Assembly (NCBI RefSeq): GCF_014646015.1
Contig: NZ_BMMQ01000001.1
Location: forward strand, 471,365 to 535,364
DNA from: Microbacterium nanhaiense
Lineage (GTDB): Bacteria > Actinomycetota > Actinomycetes > Actinomycetales > Microbacteriaceae
Length of the DNA: 64,000 nt
Direction of reading: 5' to 3'
Below the pieces are notes generated by a model. That model had not been told where the DNA came from and made no database searches. It saw only the letters and a program-made list of their open reading frames with translations. A program made the translations under genes and the position numbers. Shown here piece by piece: positions 25,357 through 33,708 of this stretch. Numbering within the stretch: position 1 is the stretch's first letter; every line of letters begins with the position of its first letter.

Positions 25357-25929
25357 GTGGCAATTGAATCGTCCCGGGAGCGAGCTCGGCGGCACATGTT
25401 GTGGGCGCTCGTTGTCGCGTGCCTCATCGGCACCGCTCTGATCTGGATCCTGTGGGTCGTTCCGGTCGCGCGCTCCGTCGACGAGGCCGAACCCGTGCCG
25501 CTCGGGCGGACGATCGCCGTGTCGGACGGCGCGCACGGCGTGTGGGTGTCGGGGCGGGCCGGAATGCTCGGCCTCGTTCAGTGCATCTCGGACGGCGAGG
25601 TCACCTCGGGGCCCTCGCTCGATTGGGAGGACACGCTCTGGTGGATGACTCCGCGGGAGGGTTTCGAGCAGACGAGGAGGGTGAGCGGCGCGACGAGTAT
25701 CACCTGCGAGTCGACGCTGGAGAGCTACGAGGGCGAATACCTCGTCGCGCGGGACGTCTTCGGGTCTCGGAAGGTATGGATCGGCCGCATGGGGGAGCCC
25801 TCGGGCACCGTGCTGGCGCTCGGCGCCGTCGGCCTGCCGCTCTTCGCCGTGTTCCTGACGCCCATCCTCGTCGTGAGGGAGTTGCGCCGCGTGCGATCTC
25901 GGCGCGAATCCTCGGCCCACACGGCATAG
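25357..25929 (+). CDS. Hypothetical membrane protein with two transmembrane helices
   Basis: 190 residues from GTG 25357. TM1 lies at about 14-37 (MLWALVVACLIGTALIWILW) and TM2 at about 150-172 (VLALGAVGLPLFAVFLTPIL). Between them is an extracytoplasmic domain of about 110 residues with two Cys (Cys76 and Cys114 approximately) that could form a disulfide, and many Trp. The C-terminal tail is basic. No family was recognised. It is divergent from the GNAT gene. Confidence 0.75.
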   Translation: MAIESSRERARRHMLWALVVACLIGTALIWILWVVPVARSVDEAEPVPLGRTIAVSDGAHGVWVSGRAGMLGLVQCISDGEVTSGPSLDWEDTLWWMTPREGFEQTRRVSGATSITCESTLESYEGEYLVARDVFGSRKVWIGRMGEPSGTVLALGAVGLPLFAVFLTPILVVRELRRVRSRRESSAHTA

Positions 25930-25966
25930 GATGGTACGACGTCTGCTCGCGACCCATGGAGATGAC

Positions 25967-26146
25967 ATGAAGAACGTGGCCTTGTTCCTGCTCGGCATCA
26001 TCGGCGGCTTCGTCGCCGCGCACTTCATGAACAAGGATCCGCGTGGTCACGAGCTGCTCGCGTCGATCGACGCCCGGATCAGCGGCTTCACGGGCGCGCT
26101 GACCGATGCCTACCACGCCGAGGTCGAGCGCGAGAGCGCGCAGTAA
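25967..26146 (+). CDS. Small hypothetical membrane protein upstream of alaS
   Basis: 59 residues. ATG 25967 is chosen because GGAGATGAC precedes it and the protein then begins with its helix: MKNVALFLLGIIGGFVAAHF. One transmembrane segment (about 3-20) is followed by a short soluble tail (HELLASIDARISGFTGALTD). It lies between rpsD-region genes and alaS, ending 31 nt before alaS, a position where many actinobacteria have a small conserved membrane protein. The function is unknown. TAGGAT (25927-25932) may be its -10. Confidence 0.75.
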   Translation: MKNVALFLLGIIGGFVAAHFMNKDPRGHELLASIDARISGFTGALTDAYHAEVERESAQ

Positions 26147-26177
26147 CTTCCCCTTCGAAAAAGGACACACCCCTCAT

Positions 26178-28838
26178 ATGAAGACCGCGGAGATCGCCAA
26201 CCGCTACCTCGACTTCTTCCGTTCGAAGGATCACGAAATCGTGCCGTCGGCGTCGCTCGTGAGCGACGACCCGTCGATCATGTTCACGATCGCCGGCATG
26301 GTGCCGTTCATCCCGTACCTCACGGGCGTTGTTCCCGCGCCGTTCAAGAGCGCCGCCGACCTGCAGAAGTGCATCCGCACGAACGACATCGAAGAGGTGG
26401 GGAAGACGGCCCGTCACGGCACGTTCTTCCAGATGATGGGCAACTGGTCGTTCGGCGACTACTTCAAGGAGGGGGCGATCGCATACGCGTGGGAGCTCCT
26501 GACGAAGAGCGAGACCGATGGCGGCCTCGGCTTCGACGAGAAGGATCTCTGGGTCACGGTCTACGAAGACGACGACGAGGCCGAGCAGCTGTGGCGCAAG
26601 GTGGCGGGCCTGCCGGCGAACCGGATCCAGCGGCTGGGCCGCGAAGACAACTATTGGACGACGGGCCAGCCCGGCCCCGCGGGTCCGTGCTCGGAGATCT
26701 ACTTCGACCGCGGACCGAAGTACGGCCAGGACGGCGGCCCCGCGGTCGACGACAACCGGTTCCTCGAGATCTGGAACCTCGTCTTCATGCAGTACGCCAT
26801 CGACAACGTGCAGAGCAAGACGCAGTTCGACATCGTCGGCGAACTGCCGCAGAAGAACATCGACACCGGCATGGGTCTCGAGCGCGTCGCCTTCCTCAAG
26901 CAGGGCGTCGAGAACATGTACGAGATCGACCAGGTCCGCCCCGTGCTCGACCGCGCGGTCGAGCTGTCCGGCCGTCGCTACGGCGCCGACCACACCGACG
27001 ACGTGCGCTTCCGCGTGATCGCCGACCACGTGCGTTCGTCGCTCATGCTGCTCAGCGATGGCGTCACGCCCTCGAACGAGGGTCGCGGCTACATCCTGCG
27101 CCGCCTCATGCGACGCACGGTGCGTTCGATGCGCCTGCTGGGCGTCGAGGAGGCGACCTTCCCGGAGCTGTTCACCGCCTCGCGCGACGCGATGAAGGCG
27201 GGGTACCCCGAGCTCGAGACCGACTGGCAGCGCATCTCCAACTACGCCTTCGCGGAGGAGGAGACCTTCCTGCGCACGCTGACGGCGGGATCGACGATTC
27301 TCGACACGGCCGTCGCCAAGACGAAGTCGGAAGGATCCGACAAGCTCGCCGGCGACCAGGCGTTCCTGCTGCACGACACCTACGGTTTCCCGATCGATCT
27401 GACCCTCGAGATCGCGGAGGAGGCGGGCCTCGGCGTCGACCGCGACAGCTTCGACTCGCTCATGAAGGCGCAGCGCGAGCGCGCCAAGGAAGACTCGAAG
27501 TCGCGCAAGCGCCAGATCGCCGACCTCAGCGTGTACCGCGAGTTCCGCGCCGCGGGCGAGACGACCTTCCTCGGCTACGACGAGCTCCGTACCGAGACCC
27601 GCGTCCTCGGCCTCATTGTCGATGGCGTCCCCGCCGATCGGGCGACGACCGGTCAGGTCGTCGAGGTGATCCTTCCCGAGACGACGCTCTATGCGGAATC
27701 GGGCGGCCAGGTCGCCGACAAGGGCACCATCGTCGGCAACGGCTTCGAACTGGATGTCCTCGACGTGCAGCGCCCCGTGCCCGGCCTCGTCAGCCACACG
27801 GTGACGGTGCACTCCGGGGAGGTCGCCGTCGGCGACGCCGCGACGACCGTCGTGGACTCCGCTAACCGCCGACGCGCGCAGGCCGCGCACTCCGCGACGC
27901 ACCTCGTTCACGCCGCGCTCCGCGACACCCTGGGATCGGGCGCGACCCAGGCCGGTTCGCTGAACCGCGCGGGCTACATGCGCTTCGACTTCACCTGGGG
28001 TCAGGCGCTGTCGACCGCGACGAAGACCGAGATCGAGGAGATCGCGAACAACGCCATCTCCGACAACCTCGAGGTGACGACGCGCGTCATGAGCCTCGAC
28101 GAGGCGAAGGCCGCCGGCGCGATGGCGCTGTTCGGCGAGAAGTACGGCGAGACCGTCCGCATGGTCGACATCGGCGGTCCCTGGTCGCGCGAACTCTGCG
28201 GCGGCACGCACGTGGGACGCTCGAGCGAGATCGGGCTGATCTCCCTCACGGGCGAGTCGTCCGTCGGTGCGTCCAACCGTCGCGTGGAGGCGCTCGTCGG
28301 AATCGACGCCTTCCGCGAGCTGACGACCGAGCGCCGCCTGGTGAACGAGCTGACGAGCGCGCTGAAGACCCCGAAGGACAAGCTCGCCGACCGCATCGCC
28401 GAGCTTACCGCGAACCTCAAGCGCGCCGAGAAGCAGATCGCTCAGTTCGAGGCGAAGCAGCTGCAGCAGCGCGTTCCGGAGCTCGCCGCATCGGCGAAGG
28501 TCGCCGGCCGTGTCCAGCTGGTCGCCGAGTCGCTCGGCGAGGTCGGATCCGCCGATGACGTGCGCACGCTCGTCACGCAGGTGCGCGAGCGCGTCGCCTC
28601 CAAAGCCGCCGTCGTCGCGCTCGTCGGCGTGGCCGGCGGTCGCCCGATCGTCGCGGTCGCGACGACGGAGCGCGCTCGCGAGGCCGGCGCGCAGGCCGGG
28701 GCGTTCGTCAAGGTCGCCACGGGCGTGCTGGGCGGCGGTGGTGGCGGCAAGCCGGACCTCGCGCAGGGCGGCGGCCAGGATGCGTCGAAGATCGACGCGG
28801 CCCTCGACGCAATCCGGAACGCCGTCGAGGCGCTGTGA
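26178..28838 (+). CDS. alaS: Alanine--tRNA ligase
   Basis: 886 residues from ATG 26178 (MKTAEIANRYLDFFRSKDHE). The class II catalytic core (FTIAGMVPFIPYLTG, RHGTFFQMMGNWSFGDYFKE, GPAGPCSEIYFDRG) is followed by the editing domain, with HSATHLVHAAL (HxxxH) and CGGTHVGRSSEIG (CxxxH, about 674-678). The C-Ala domain ends in the Gly-rich loop and DLAQGGGQDASKIDAALDAI. It charges tRNA-Ala and clears Ser/Gly mischarging. Its stop overlaps the ruvX GTG by 4 nt. Confidence 0.98.
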   Translation: MKTAEIANRYLDFFRSKDHEIVPSASLVSDDPSIMFTIAGMVPFIPYLTGVVPAPFKSAADLQKCIRTNDIEEVGKTARHGTFFQMMGNWSFGDYFKEGAIAYAWELLTKSETDGGLGFDEKDLWVTVYEDDDEAEQLWRKVAGLPANRIQRLGREDNYWTTGQPGPAGPCSEIYFDRGPKYGQDGGPAVDDNRFLEIWNLVFMQYAIDNVQSKTQFDIVGELPQKNIDTGMGLERVAFLKQGVENMYEIDQVRPVLDRAVELSGRRYGADHTDDVRFRVIADHVRSSLMLLSDGVTPSNEGRGYILRRLMRRTVRSMRLLGVEEATFPELFTASRDAMKAGYPELETDWQRISNYAFAEEETFLRTLTAGSTILDTAVAKTKSEGSDKLAGDQAFLLHDTYGFPIDLTLEIAEEAGLGVDRDSFDSLMKAQRERAKEDSKSRKRQIADLSVYREFRAAGETTFLGYDELRTETRVLGLIVDGVPADRATTGQVVEVILPETTLYAESGGQVADKGTIVGNGFELDVLDVQRPVPGLVSHTVTVHSGEVAVGDAATTVVDSANRRRAQAAHSATHLVHAALRDTLGSGATQAGSLNRAGYMRFDFTWGQALSTATKTEIEEIANNAISDNLEVTTRVMSLDEAKAAGAMALFGEKYGETVRMVDIGGPWSRELCGGTHVGRSSEIGLISLTGESSVGASNRRVEALVGIDAFRELTTERRLVNELTSALKTPKDKLADRIAELTANLKRAEKQIAQFEAKQLQQRVPELAASAKVAGRVQLVAESLGEVGSADDVRTLVTQVRERVASKAAVVALVGVAGGRPIVAVATTERAREAGAQAGAFVKVATGVLGGGGGGKPDLAQGGGQDASKIDAALDAIRNAVEAL

Positions 28839-29299
28839 GCGGCTTCCGGCGCGGTGTGCGCCTGGGGATCGACGTGGGCAAGGCCCGTGTGGGCGTCGCC
28901 CGCGTCGATCCCGACGGCATGCTCGCGGTGCCGGTCGAGACCGTGCCCCGCGATGAATCGTCGATCGCACGCATCACGGCGATCGCCGCGGAGTACAGCC
29001 CGATCGAGGTCGTCGTCGGCCTGCCGCTGAACATGCAGGGCGGCGACACCCCCTCCACGGCCGATGCGCGCGCCTTCGCGGCGGAGCTGCACCGCGCGCT
29101 CCCCGGCACGGTGATACGCATGGTCGACGAACGCCTGAGCACCGTCACGGCGCACACGGCGCTCCGACAGTCCGGACGCTCGCAGAAGAAATCCCGCGGA
29201 ATCGTCGACCAGATCGCCGCCGTGGTCTTCCTGCAACACGCGGTCGACACCGAGAAACGCACGGGCAGCGCCCCCGGTTTCGTGGTCGACGAGGAGTAA
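28835..29299 (+). CDS. ruvX: Holliday junction resolvase-like protein RuvX (YqgF)
   Basis: 154 residues from GTG 28835. RNase H-like fold with VRLGIDVGKARVGVARVD (first acidic residue), EVVVGLPLNMQGGDTPS, IRMVDERLSTVTAH and SRGIVDQIAAVVFLQ. It is implicated in 16S rRNA 5'-end maturation and in processing of recombination intermediates. It is translationally coupled to alaS (GTGA overlap), the normal actinobacterial order. Confidence 0.95.
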   Translation: MSGFRRGVRLGIDVGKARVGVARVDPDGMLAVPVETVPRDESSIARITAIAAEYSPIEVVVGLPLNMQGGDTPSTADARAFAAELHRALPGTVIRMVDERLSTVTAHTALRQSGRSQKKSRGIVDQIAAVVFLQHAVDTEKRTGSAPGFVVDEE

Positions 29300-29309
29300 T
29301 GTAGCCGAA

Positions 29310-30812
29310 ATGACCCAGCCTGATTCCCCCGAAGGCACGGGCCTGACCCGGCGCGAGCTCCGTGAGTTGCGCGCCCGCGAGTGGGCCGAAGCAGTAGCCG
29401 CAGCGAGCGAGGAGCACCCGTTCGTCACGGGCGGCGCGGCGCCGGCCCCGGAAGCCGCGCCAGAGACGAGAACCGACCCCTTCGTGTCGGATCGCGCCAC
29501 CCGATCCGATGAACCGTTCATCGGCGTTCGCCAGCAGCGCCCGGCAGAGTCCAATCGCGGCGGCCGAACCTCAGAGCCCGCACGCAGCGGCCGGACCGCC
29601 GAGCCCGATCGCGGCCAGCGGACCGCCGAGCCCGCCCAGACCGTCACGACGAGCATCGGATCCTTCGCGCCCGCCGACGAGCATTCGTCGGGCGAGCTGC
29701 GCACGCTGCTGACGACGGGAAGCCACGCCATCGGGCCGAAGAAGCGCCGCGGCGGCGCCATCGTGATCATCCTCATCATCCTCGCCCTGATCGCGGGACT
29801 CGCGTTCGGCGGCTACGCCCTCGTGCGAAGCATCGGCGGACCGGTGGCGGACTTCTTCGGCTGGAACGCCGAGCCGACCGACTACGAATCGGGGCTCGCG
29901 ACGGGCGAGGCGACGATCATGATCGAGAAGGGCGACACCGGCTGGGAGGTGTCGCAGAAGCTCCACGAGGCGGGCGTCACGCTCACCGAGGGCGTGTTCT
30001 ACAACATGCTCGTCGACATGCAGCAGAACCCCAACTTCGTGCCGGGTGCGTACAGCCTGCAGCAGAAGATGACGGCGGCCGCCGCGCTCGCGGCGCTGCA
30101 GGATCCGGAATCGAAGCTCCCCGGCATCGTCTACCCGGAGGGGTACACCGTCGAGCAGGTCGTGCCGATCATCGCGACGGCGCTCGAGATCTCTGAAGAC
30201 GACGTGCGCGCGGCCCTGGAGAATCCCGGCGACTACGGTGTCGACGCCGACACCCTTGAGGGCTGGCTCTTCCCCACGAGCTACGACTTCACGCCGGGTA
30301 CCGAGATCACCGAGGTCGTGCAGGGAATGGTCGATCGCACGCGAGAGTCGCTCGAACGAGCGGGAGTGCCCGCGGGCGACGAGGAGCGCGTGTTGACCAT
30401 CGCCTCGATCATCCAGCGCGAGGCTCCCGCCGGAGAATTCGGCAAGGTGTCGGCGGTGATCGAGAACCGTCTCGACATCGACATGAAGCTGCAGATGGAC
30501 TCGACGGCGCAGTACGGCTACGGCGAGATGCACTCGGGCAGCGTGTTCACCTCGGCCGAGGCGCTCGCCGACGACAACGCGTGGAACACCTACGTGCACA
30601 CCGGGCTGCCCGCCGGGCCGATCTCCAACCCGGGCGACGAGGCGATCCAGGCCGCGATGCATCCCGAGGAGGGCGCTTGGCTCTACTTCGTCGCGGTCAA
30701 CCTCGAGACCGGTGAGACGAAGTTCTCGGAGACCTACGAGGAGCAGCAGCAGAACGAGGCGGAACTGCACGCGTGGTGCGACGAGCATCCCGAGAACGCG
30801 GGGTGCTCGTGA
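29310..30812 (+). CDS. mltG: Endolytic murein transglycosylase MltG
   Basis: 500 residues. A long cytoplasmic N-terminus (about 1-145) contains an imperfect 9-residue repeat (GGRTSEPAR, SGRTAEPDR, GQRTAEPAQ). One TM (about 149-172, IVIILIILALIAGLAFGGYA) precedes a LysM-like subdomain (IEKGDTGWEVSQKLHEAGV) and the YceG catalytic domain with IASIIQREAPAGEFGKVSAV (catalytic Glu) and LQMDSTAQYGYG. It cuts nascent glycan strands and sets their length. TAATGT (29297-29302), 7 nt before ATG, may drive a leaderless transcript. Its stop overlaps the aroE GTG by 4 nt. Confidence 0.95.
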   Translation: MTQPDSPEGTGLTRRELRELRAREWAEAVAAASEEHPFVTGGAAPAPEAAPETRTDPFVSDRATRSDEPFIGVRQQRPAESNRGGRTSEPARSGRTAEPDRGQRTAEPAQTVTTSIGSFAPADEHSSGELRTLLTTGSHAIGPKKRRGGAIVIILIILALIAGLAFGGYALVRSIGGPVADFFGWNAEPTDYESGLATGEATIMIEKGDTGWEVSQKLHEAGVTLTEGVFYNMLVDMQQNPNFVPGAYSLQQKMTAAAALAALQDPESKLPGIVYPEGYTVEQVVPIIATALEISEDDVRAALENPGDYGVDADTLEGWLFPTSYDFTPGTEITEVVQGMVDRTRESLERAGVPAGDEERVLTIASIIQREAPAGEFGKVSAVIENRLDIDMKLQMDSTAQYGYGEMHSGSVFTSAEALADDNAWNTYVHTGLPAGPISNPGDEAIQAAMHPEEGAWLYFVAVNLETGETKFSETYEEQQQNEAELHAWCDEHPENAGCS

Positions 30813-31612
30813 CGCACCTCGAGGTCTGGGGCTCGCCCATCGCGCACAGCAGGTCGCCGCAGCTCCATCTCGCGGCGTATCGCGCGCTGGGTCTGGACTG
30901 GAGCTTCGACCGCCGCGAGGTGAGCGGTGACGGCTTCGCCGCCGAGATCGCGAAGGGCGGAGTGCGGGGCCTCGCCCTGACCTACCCGCTGAAGTCGCAC
31001 GCCTTCGACGCGGCCGCCCGCCGCGACCGGTGGGCCGAACTCACGGGCGTCGCGAACACCCTCTTCTTCGGCGGATCCGCCGTCTCGGGGTTCAACACCG
31101 ACGTCGGCGGCCTCGCGCGGGCGCTGCGGGAGGTCGGCGCGGCGGAGGCCCGCCGCGTGCGGATCGTCGGGGCGGGTGCGACGACAACCTCGGCGATCGT
31201 GGCCCTATCGGAGCTTGCAGCAGAACACGTCGAGGTCGTGGCGCGCCGCCCCGAGGCCGCCGCGCCGCTCGTGGGGCTCGGCGAGCGCGCCGGGATCGCC
31301 GTGTCGATCGCGCCGCTCGACGCGCCCTCGGGCACCGCGGATCTCACGATCGCGACGCTGCCTGGCGGGACCGAGCTGGATCCGGCGGCCGCGGCGCGCC
31401 TCGGTGAGCTCGGCGGCACCCTGTTCGACGTCGCGTACAGCCCGTGGCCGACGTCGCTCGCGGCGGCGTGGCCGGCCGCGACGCACGACGGGCTCGCGAT
31501 GCTGCTGCACCAGGCCGTGATCCAGGTGCGGATCTTCGTGAGCGGCGATCCGCGCGTCGAGCTTCCGAACGAAGAGGCCGTCGTCGCGGCCATGCGGGCG
31601 GCGCTGGCCTGA
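30809..31612 (+). CDS. aroE: Shikimate dehydrogenase
   Basis: 267 residues from GTG 30809, which shares GTGA with the mltG stop. The N-terminal substrate domain has VWGSPIAHSRSPQLHLAAYR and LALTYPLKSHAFDAA (catalytic Lys), then ANTLFFGGSAVSGFNTDVGG. The NADP domain has VRIVGAGATTTSAIVALSEL, and the end shows GLAMLLHQAVIQVRIF. It reduces 3-dehydroshikimate in the aromatic pathway. The usual downstream aroC-aroK-aroB genes are absent here; a convergent FUSC gene follows at once. Confidence 0.93.
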   Translation: MTHLEVWGSPIAHSRSPQLHLAAYRALGLDWSFDRREVSGDGFAAEIAKGGVRGLALTYPLKSHAFDAAARRDRWAELTGVANTLFFGGSAVSGFNTDVGGLARALREVGAAEARRVRIVGAGATTTSAIVALSELAAEHVEVVARRPEAAAPLVGLGERAGIAVSIAPLDAPSGTADLTIATLPGGTELDPAAAARLGELGGTLFDVAYSPWPTSLAAAWPAATHDGLAMLLHQAVIQVRIFVSGDPRVELPNEEAVVAAMRAALA

Positions 31613-32659
31613 TCAGCCCTTCGCGATGTCCTCGGTGATCTCCTCGTGGATCCGCCGAAGGTCCTCGAGCAGGGCGCCGATGAGGATCCAGTGGTCGCCC
31701 GTCGGCGCCGTGATCGTGTAGGGCCGCGTGAGCGCGGGGAGCGTGGTCGTCTCGGCGGGCACGGCGGCCGTGCCGGTCTGGCGCAGCGCGAGCCGCACAT
31801 CGTGCGCCGCGCGGCGCAGTTGCTCGGCGATGCCGATCACGGCGGTCTCGCGCGAGACGTCATCGTCGTATCGGTCGTAGAAGGCGCGCGTCATACCGAG
31901 AACCTGCGTGACGACGGGTGAGAGGCGTTCGAGCAGCGCCCGCACCTCATCGAGCTCGCCGCGGTGCCGGCGGCTGCGCGGGTTGAGCGCGAGGGTATCG
32001 GTCGCATCGTCGAGCGCCGACTCCGCCTGCTCGCGCATCGGACGCAGCAGCCGCGCCGTCAGAAGGAGTTCCTCGCGCTGCGCCCGGGTCTGGGGCTCCT
32101 CGAGCGCCGACGCCAGGCGTTCCATGGTCGCGGCGATCTCCGCCCCGAGCACGTCGAGCTTCGCATGCGCGGGCGCGACGGCGATCGGCGGAACGAGGAT
32201 GAGGTTCACGGCGAAGCCGATCAGCGCCCCGAGCGCCGTCTCGACGACGCGCATGAGCGCATAGTCGGGCGTGGCCGCGCCGAGCGCGATGACGAGCATC
32301 GCGCTGATGCCGACCTGGTTCGTCGTCGCGGGCGTCATCTTCAGGGCCCAGGAGCCGATCAGCGCGACGACGATGGCCAGCAGCACGACCCAGGGCGCGG
32401 ATCCGAGAAGCAGCGCGAGAAGCGACGCGATGATGACGCCGACGAGCACCCCGATCGAACGCTCGACGCCCTTGAGTAACGACTGGTTGAGGCTCGGCTG
32501 CACGACGAGCAGGGCGGCGATCGCCGCGAAGACGGGCGGCGGTCCGGAGGGGATGAGGATCAGCGCGACGAGCCACGCGGCGAGCGTGGCGACGGCCGAC
32601 TTCACGATGTGAAGCAGCGGCGAGCGCCGTTGCGCACGGATCGCGGCCATGACCTTCAT
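31613..32659 (-). CDS. FUSC-family (aromatic acid exporter-like) membrane protein
   Basis: About 348 residues from ATG 32659 (GTG 32668 is an alternative). The N-terminal half has about six hydrophobic helices (SAVATLAAWLVALILIPSGP, VFAAIAALLVVQPSLNQSL, SIGVLVGVIIASLLALLLGS and more), with the FUSC motif VQPSLNQSLLKGVERSIGVL. The C-terminal half is a soluble helical domain. FUSC/ArAE proteins are linked to efflux of aromatic acids and similar anions. Its stop adjoins the aroE stop directly. Its start faces the 11-nt repeat array at 32688, so it could share regulation with the divergent nonulosonate cluster. Confidence 0.85.
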   Translation of the reverse strand: MKVMAAIRAQRRSPLLHIVKSAVATLAAWLVALILIPSGPPPVFAAIAALLVVQPSLNQSLLKGVERSIGVLVGVIIASLLALLLGSAPWVVLLAIVVALIGSWALKMTPATTNQVGISAMLVIALGAATPDYALMRVVETALGALIGFAVNLILVPPIAVAPAHAKLDVLGAEIAATMERLASALEEPQTRAQREELLLTARLLRPMREQAESALDDATDTLALNPRSRRHRGELDEVRALLERLSPVVTQVLGMTRAFYDRYDDDVSRETAVIGIAEQLRRAAHDVRLALRQTGTAAVPAETTTLPALTRPYTITAPTGDHWILIGALLEDLRRIHEEITEDIAKG

Positions 32660-32687
32660 GGTGTCCACGGTACGCGCCGATGCGACG

Positions 32688-32742
32688 GTTCACATTCGGT
32701 TCAGCTGGAGGTCACCCGCGAGGGTGGCTGTGTTCACGCGGC
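32688..32742. promoter_or_regulatory. Array of 11-nt direct repeats resembling a PhoP (PHO) box
   Basis: Three contiguous 11-mers, GTTCACATTCG (32688), GTTCAGCTGGA (32699) and GGTCACCCGCG (32710), are followed after one degenerate unit by GTTCACGCGGC (32732), still in 11-nt phase. The third unit fits fully, and the others at the core, the Streptomyces PHO-box unit as I recall it, G(G/T)TCAYYYR(G/C)G. The array lies between the FUSC gene and the nonulosonate cluster, 58 nt before the first plus-strand ATG. PhoP binding is inference. Confidence 0.5.
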
Positions 32743-32799
32743 GCGCGCAAAGTGACGTCATGCCGGGAACCCGGCGGTGTCAGATCGACGGGAGAAACG

Positions 32800-33708
32800 A
32801 TGTCGTCGCCTCTTGCGTGGGTGGAGTCGCCGCTGCAGGTGCTGGGCGCCGCGGAGTGGGCGCACGCGCGCGGAACGCGGGTCGATGTGGCCGGACGCCT
32901 GACGGCGCAGGTCGAGAACACCGTCAACGACGTCGCCTCGCGCGGAGCACTGTTCGGCGAGCAGGTGGGTTTCTACGGCATCCCGTGGCGCATGCTGTCG
33001 AGGCATGAGCACTGGCTGGTGGGCGATGGGTTCTCCGGGCAGTTCCGTCTCGCGGCCGCCGTGCTGCGACCGAGGCGCATCACCTTCCTCGACGACGGCC
33101 TGAACGCCGTTGCCTTCGCCGACTCGCTGACCGGCACGCGCCGATACGCGCGGCCGCGAGCCGGTCGCGAGGGCGCCGTGCTCCGCAAAGTGACTCCGCT
33201 CGCGCTCGACCTCATCCAGCTGCGCGCGGGTCGAGGGACAGTGGAGCTGTTCACGGCCTTCCCGCTCGGCGACGCGCGACTCGCGCGGGTGCACAGCCTC
33301 GGCGCGACGGTCTCGCGGCACGGCTTCGAGTGGATCCGCGGCACCCGCATCGCGCGGCCGCTCGATGCGGATCGCGTCATCCTGGGCACCGCTCGGGTCG
33401 CGGACGGCCTCCTGGATCGTTCGGACTACGTCGCATGGGTGCGCAGGCAGGCGCAGGGGAGCCCGGCCGCCTACCTGCCGCACCGGCGCGAATGCCCGCA
33501 GGCCCTCGCGGAGATCGCGCGCCTCGCAGGGGTGACGGTGGTGCACACGGGACTGCCCGTGGAACTCGTGCTCGCCGCGCAGGATCGGCCCCGCGAGATC
33601 GTCACGCTGCCGTCGAGCGCCGCCGTGACGCTGCGGCGGGTGCTCGCGGGATCCGAGTCGGTCGTGCGCGAGTACGAGCTCGACGAGCGACCGAAGCTGG
33701 CCCTGTGA
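32800..33708 (+). CDS. Polysialyltransferase-like glycosyltransferase
   Basis: 302 residues from ATG 32800 behind GGAG (32791). It carries small motifs shared by bacterial (poly)sialyltransferases: an acidic-acidic-Gly motif in ITFLDDGLNAVAF (about 93-105), a YLPHRRE segment (about 226-232) in the place of the HP motif, and a Ser-Ser motif in TLPSSAAVTL (about 269-278). The N-terminal VESPLQVLGAAEWA also fits that superfamily. It would polymerise or attach a CMP-activated nonulosonic acid in the cytoplasm. The next three genes (synthetase, synthase, GT-like) support this strongly. The acceptor and linkage are unknown. Confidence 0.72.
   Translation: MSSPLAWVESPLQVLGAAEWAHARGTRVDVAGRLTAQVENTVNDVASRGALFGEQVGFYGIPWRMLSRHEHWLVGDGFSGQFRLAAAVLRPRRITFLDDGLNAVAFADSLTGTRRYARPRAGREGAVLRKVTPLALDLIQLRAGRGTVELFTAFPLGDARLARVHSLGATVSRHGFEWIRGTRIARPLDADRVILGTARVADGLLDRSDYVAWVRRQAQGSPAAYLPHRRECPQALAEIARLAGVTVVHTGLPVELVLAAQDRPREIVTLPSSAAVTLRRVLAGSESVVREYELDERPKLAL

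Noticed and set aside
26088..28970. Very long open frame antisense to alaS
   Set aside because: High-GC codon bias keeps antisense frames open; the translation is Arg/His/Asp-rich with no recognisable domain, while alaS is fully conserved.
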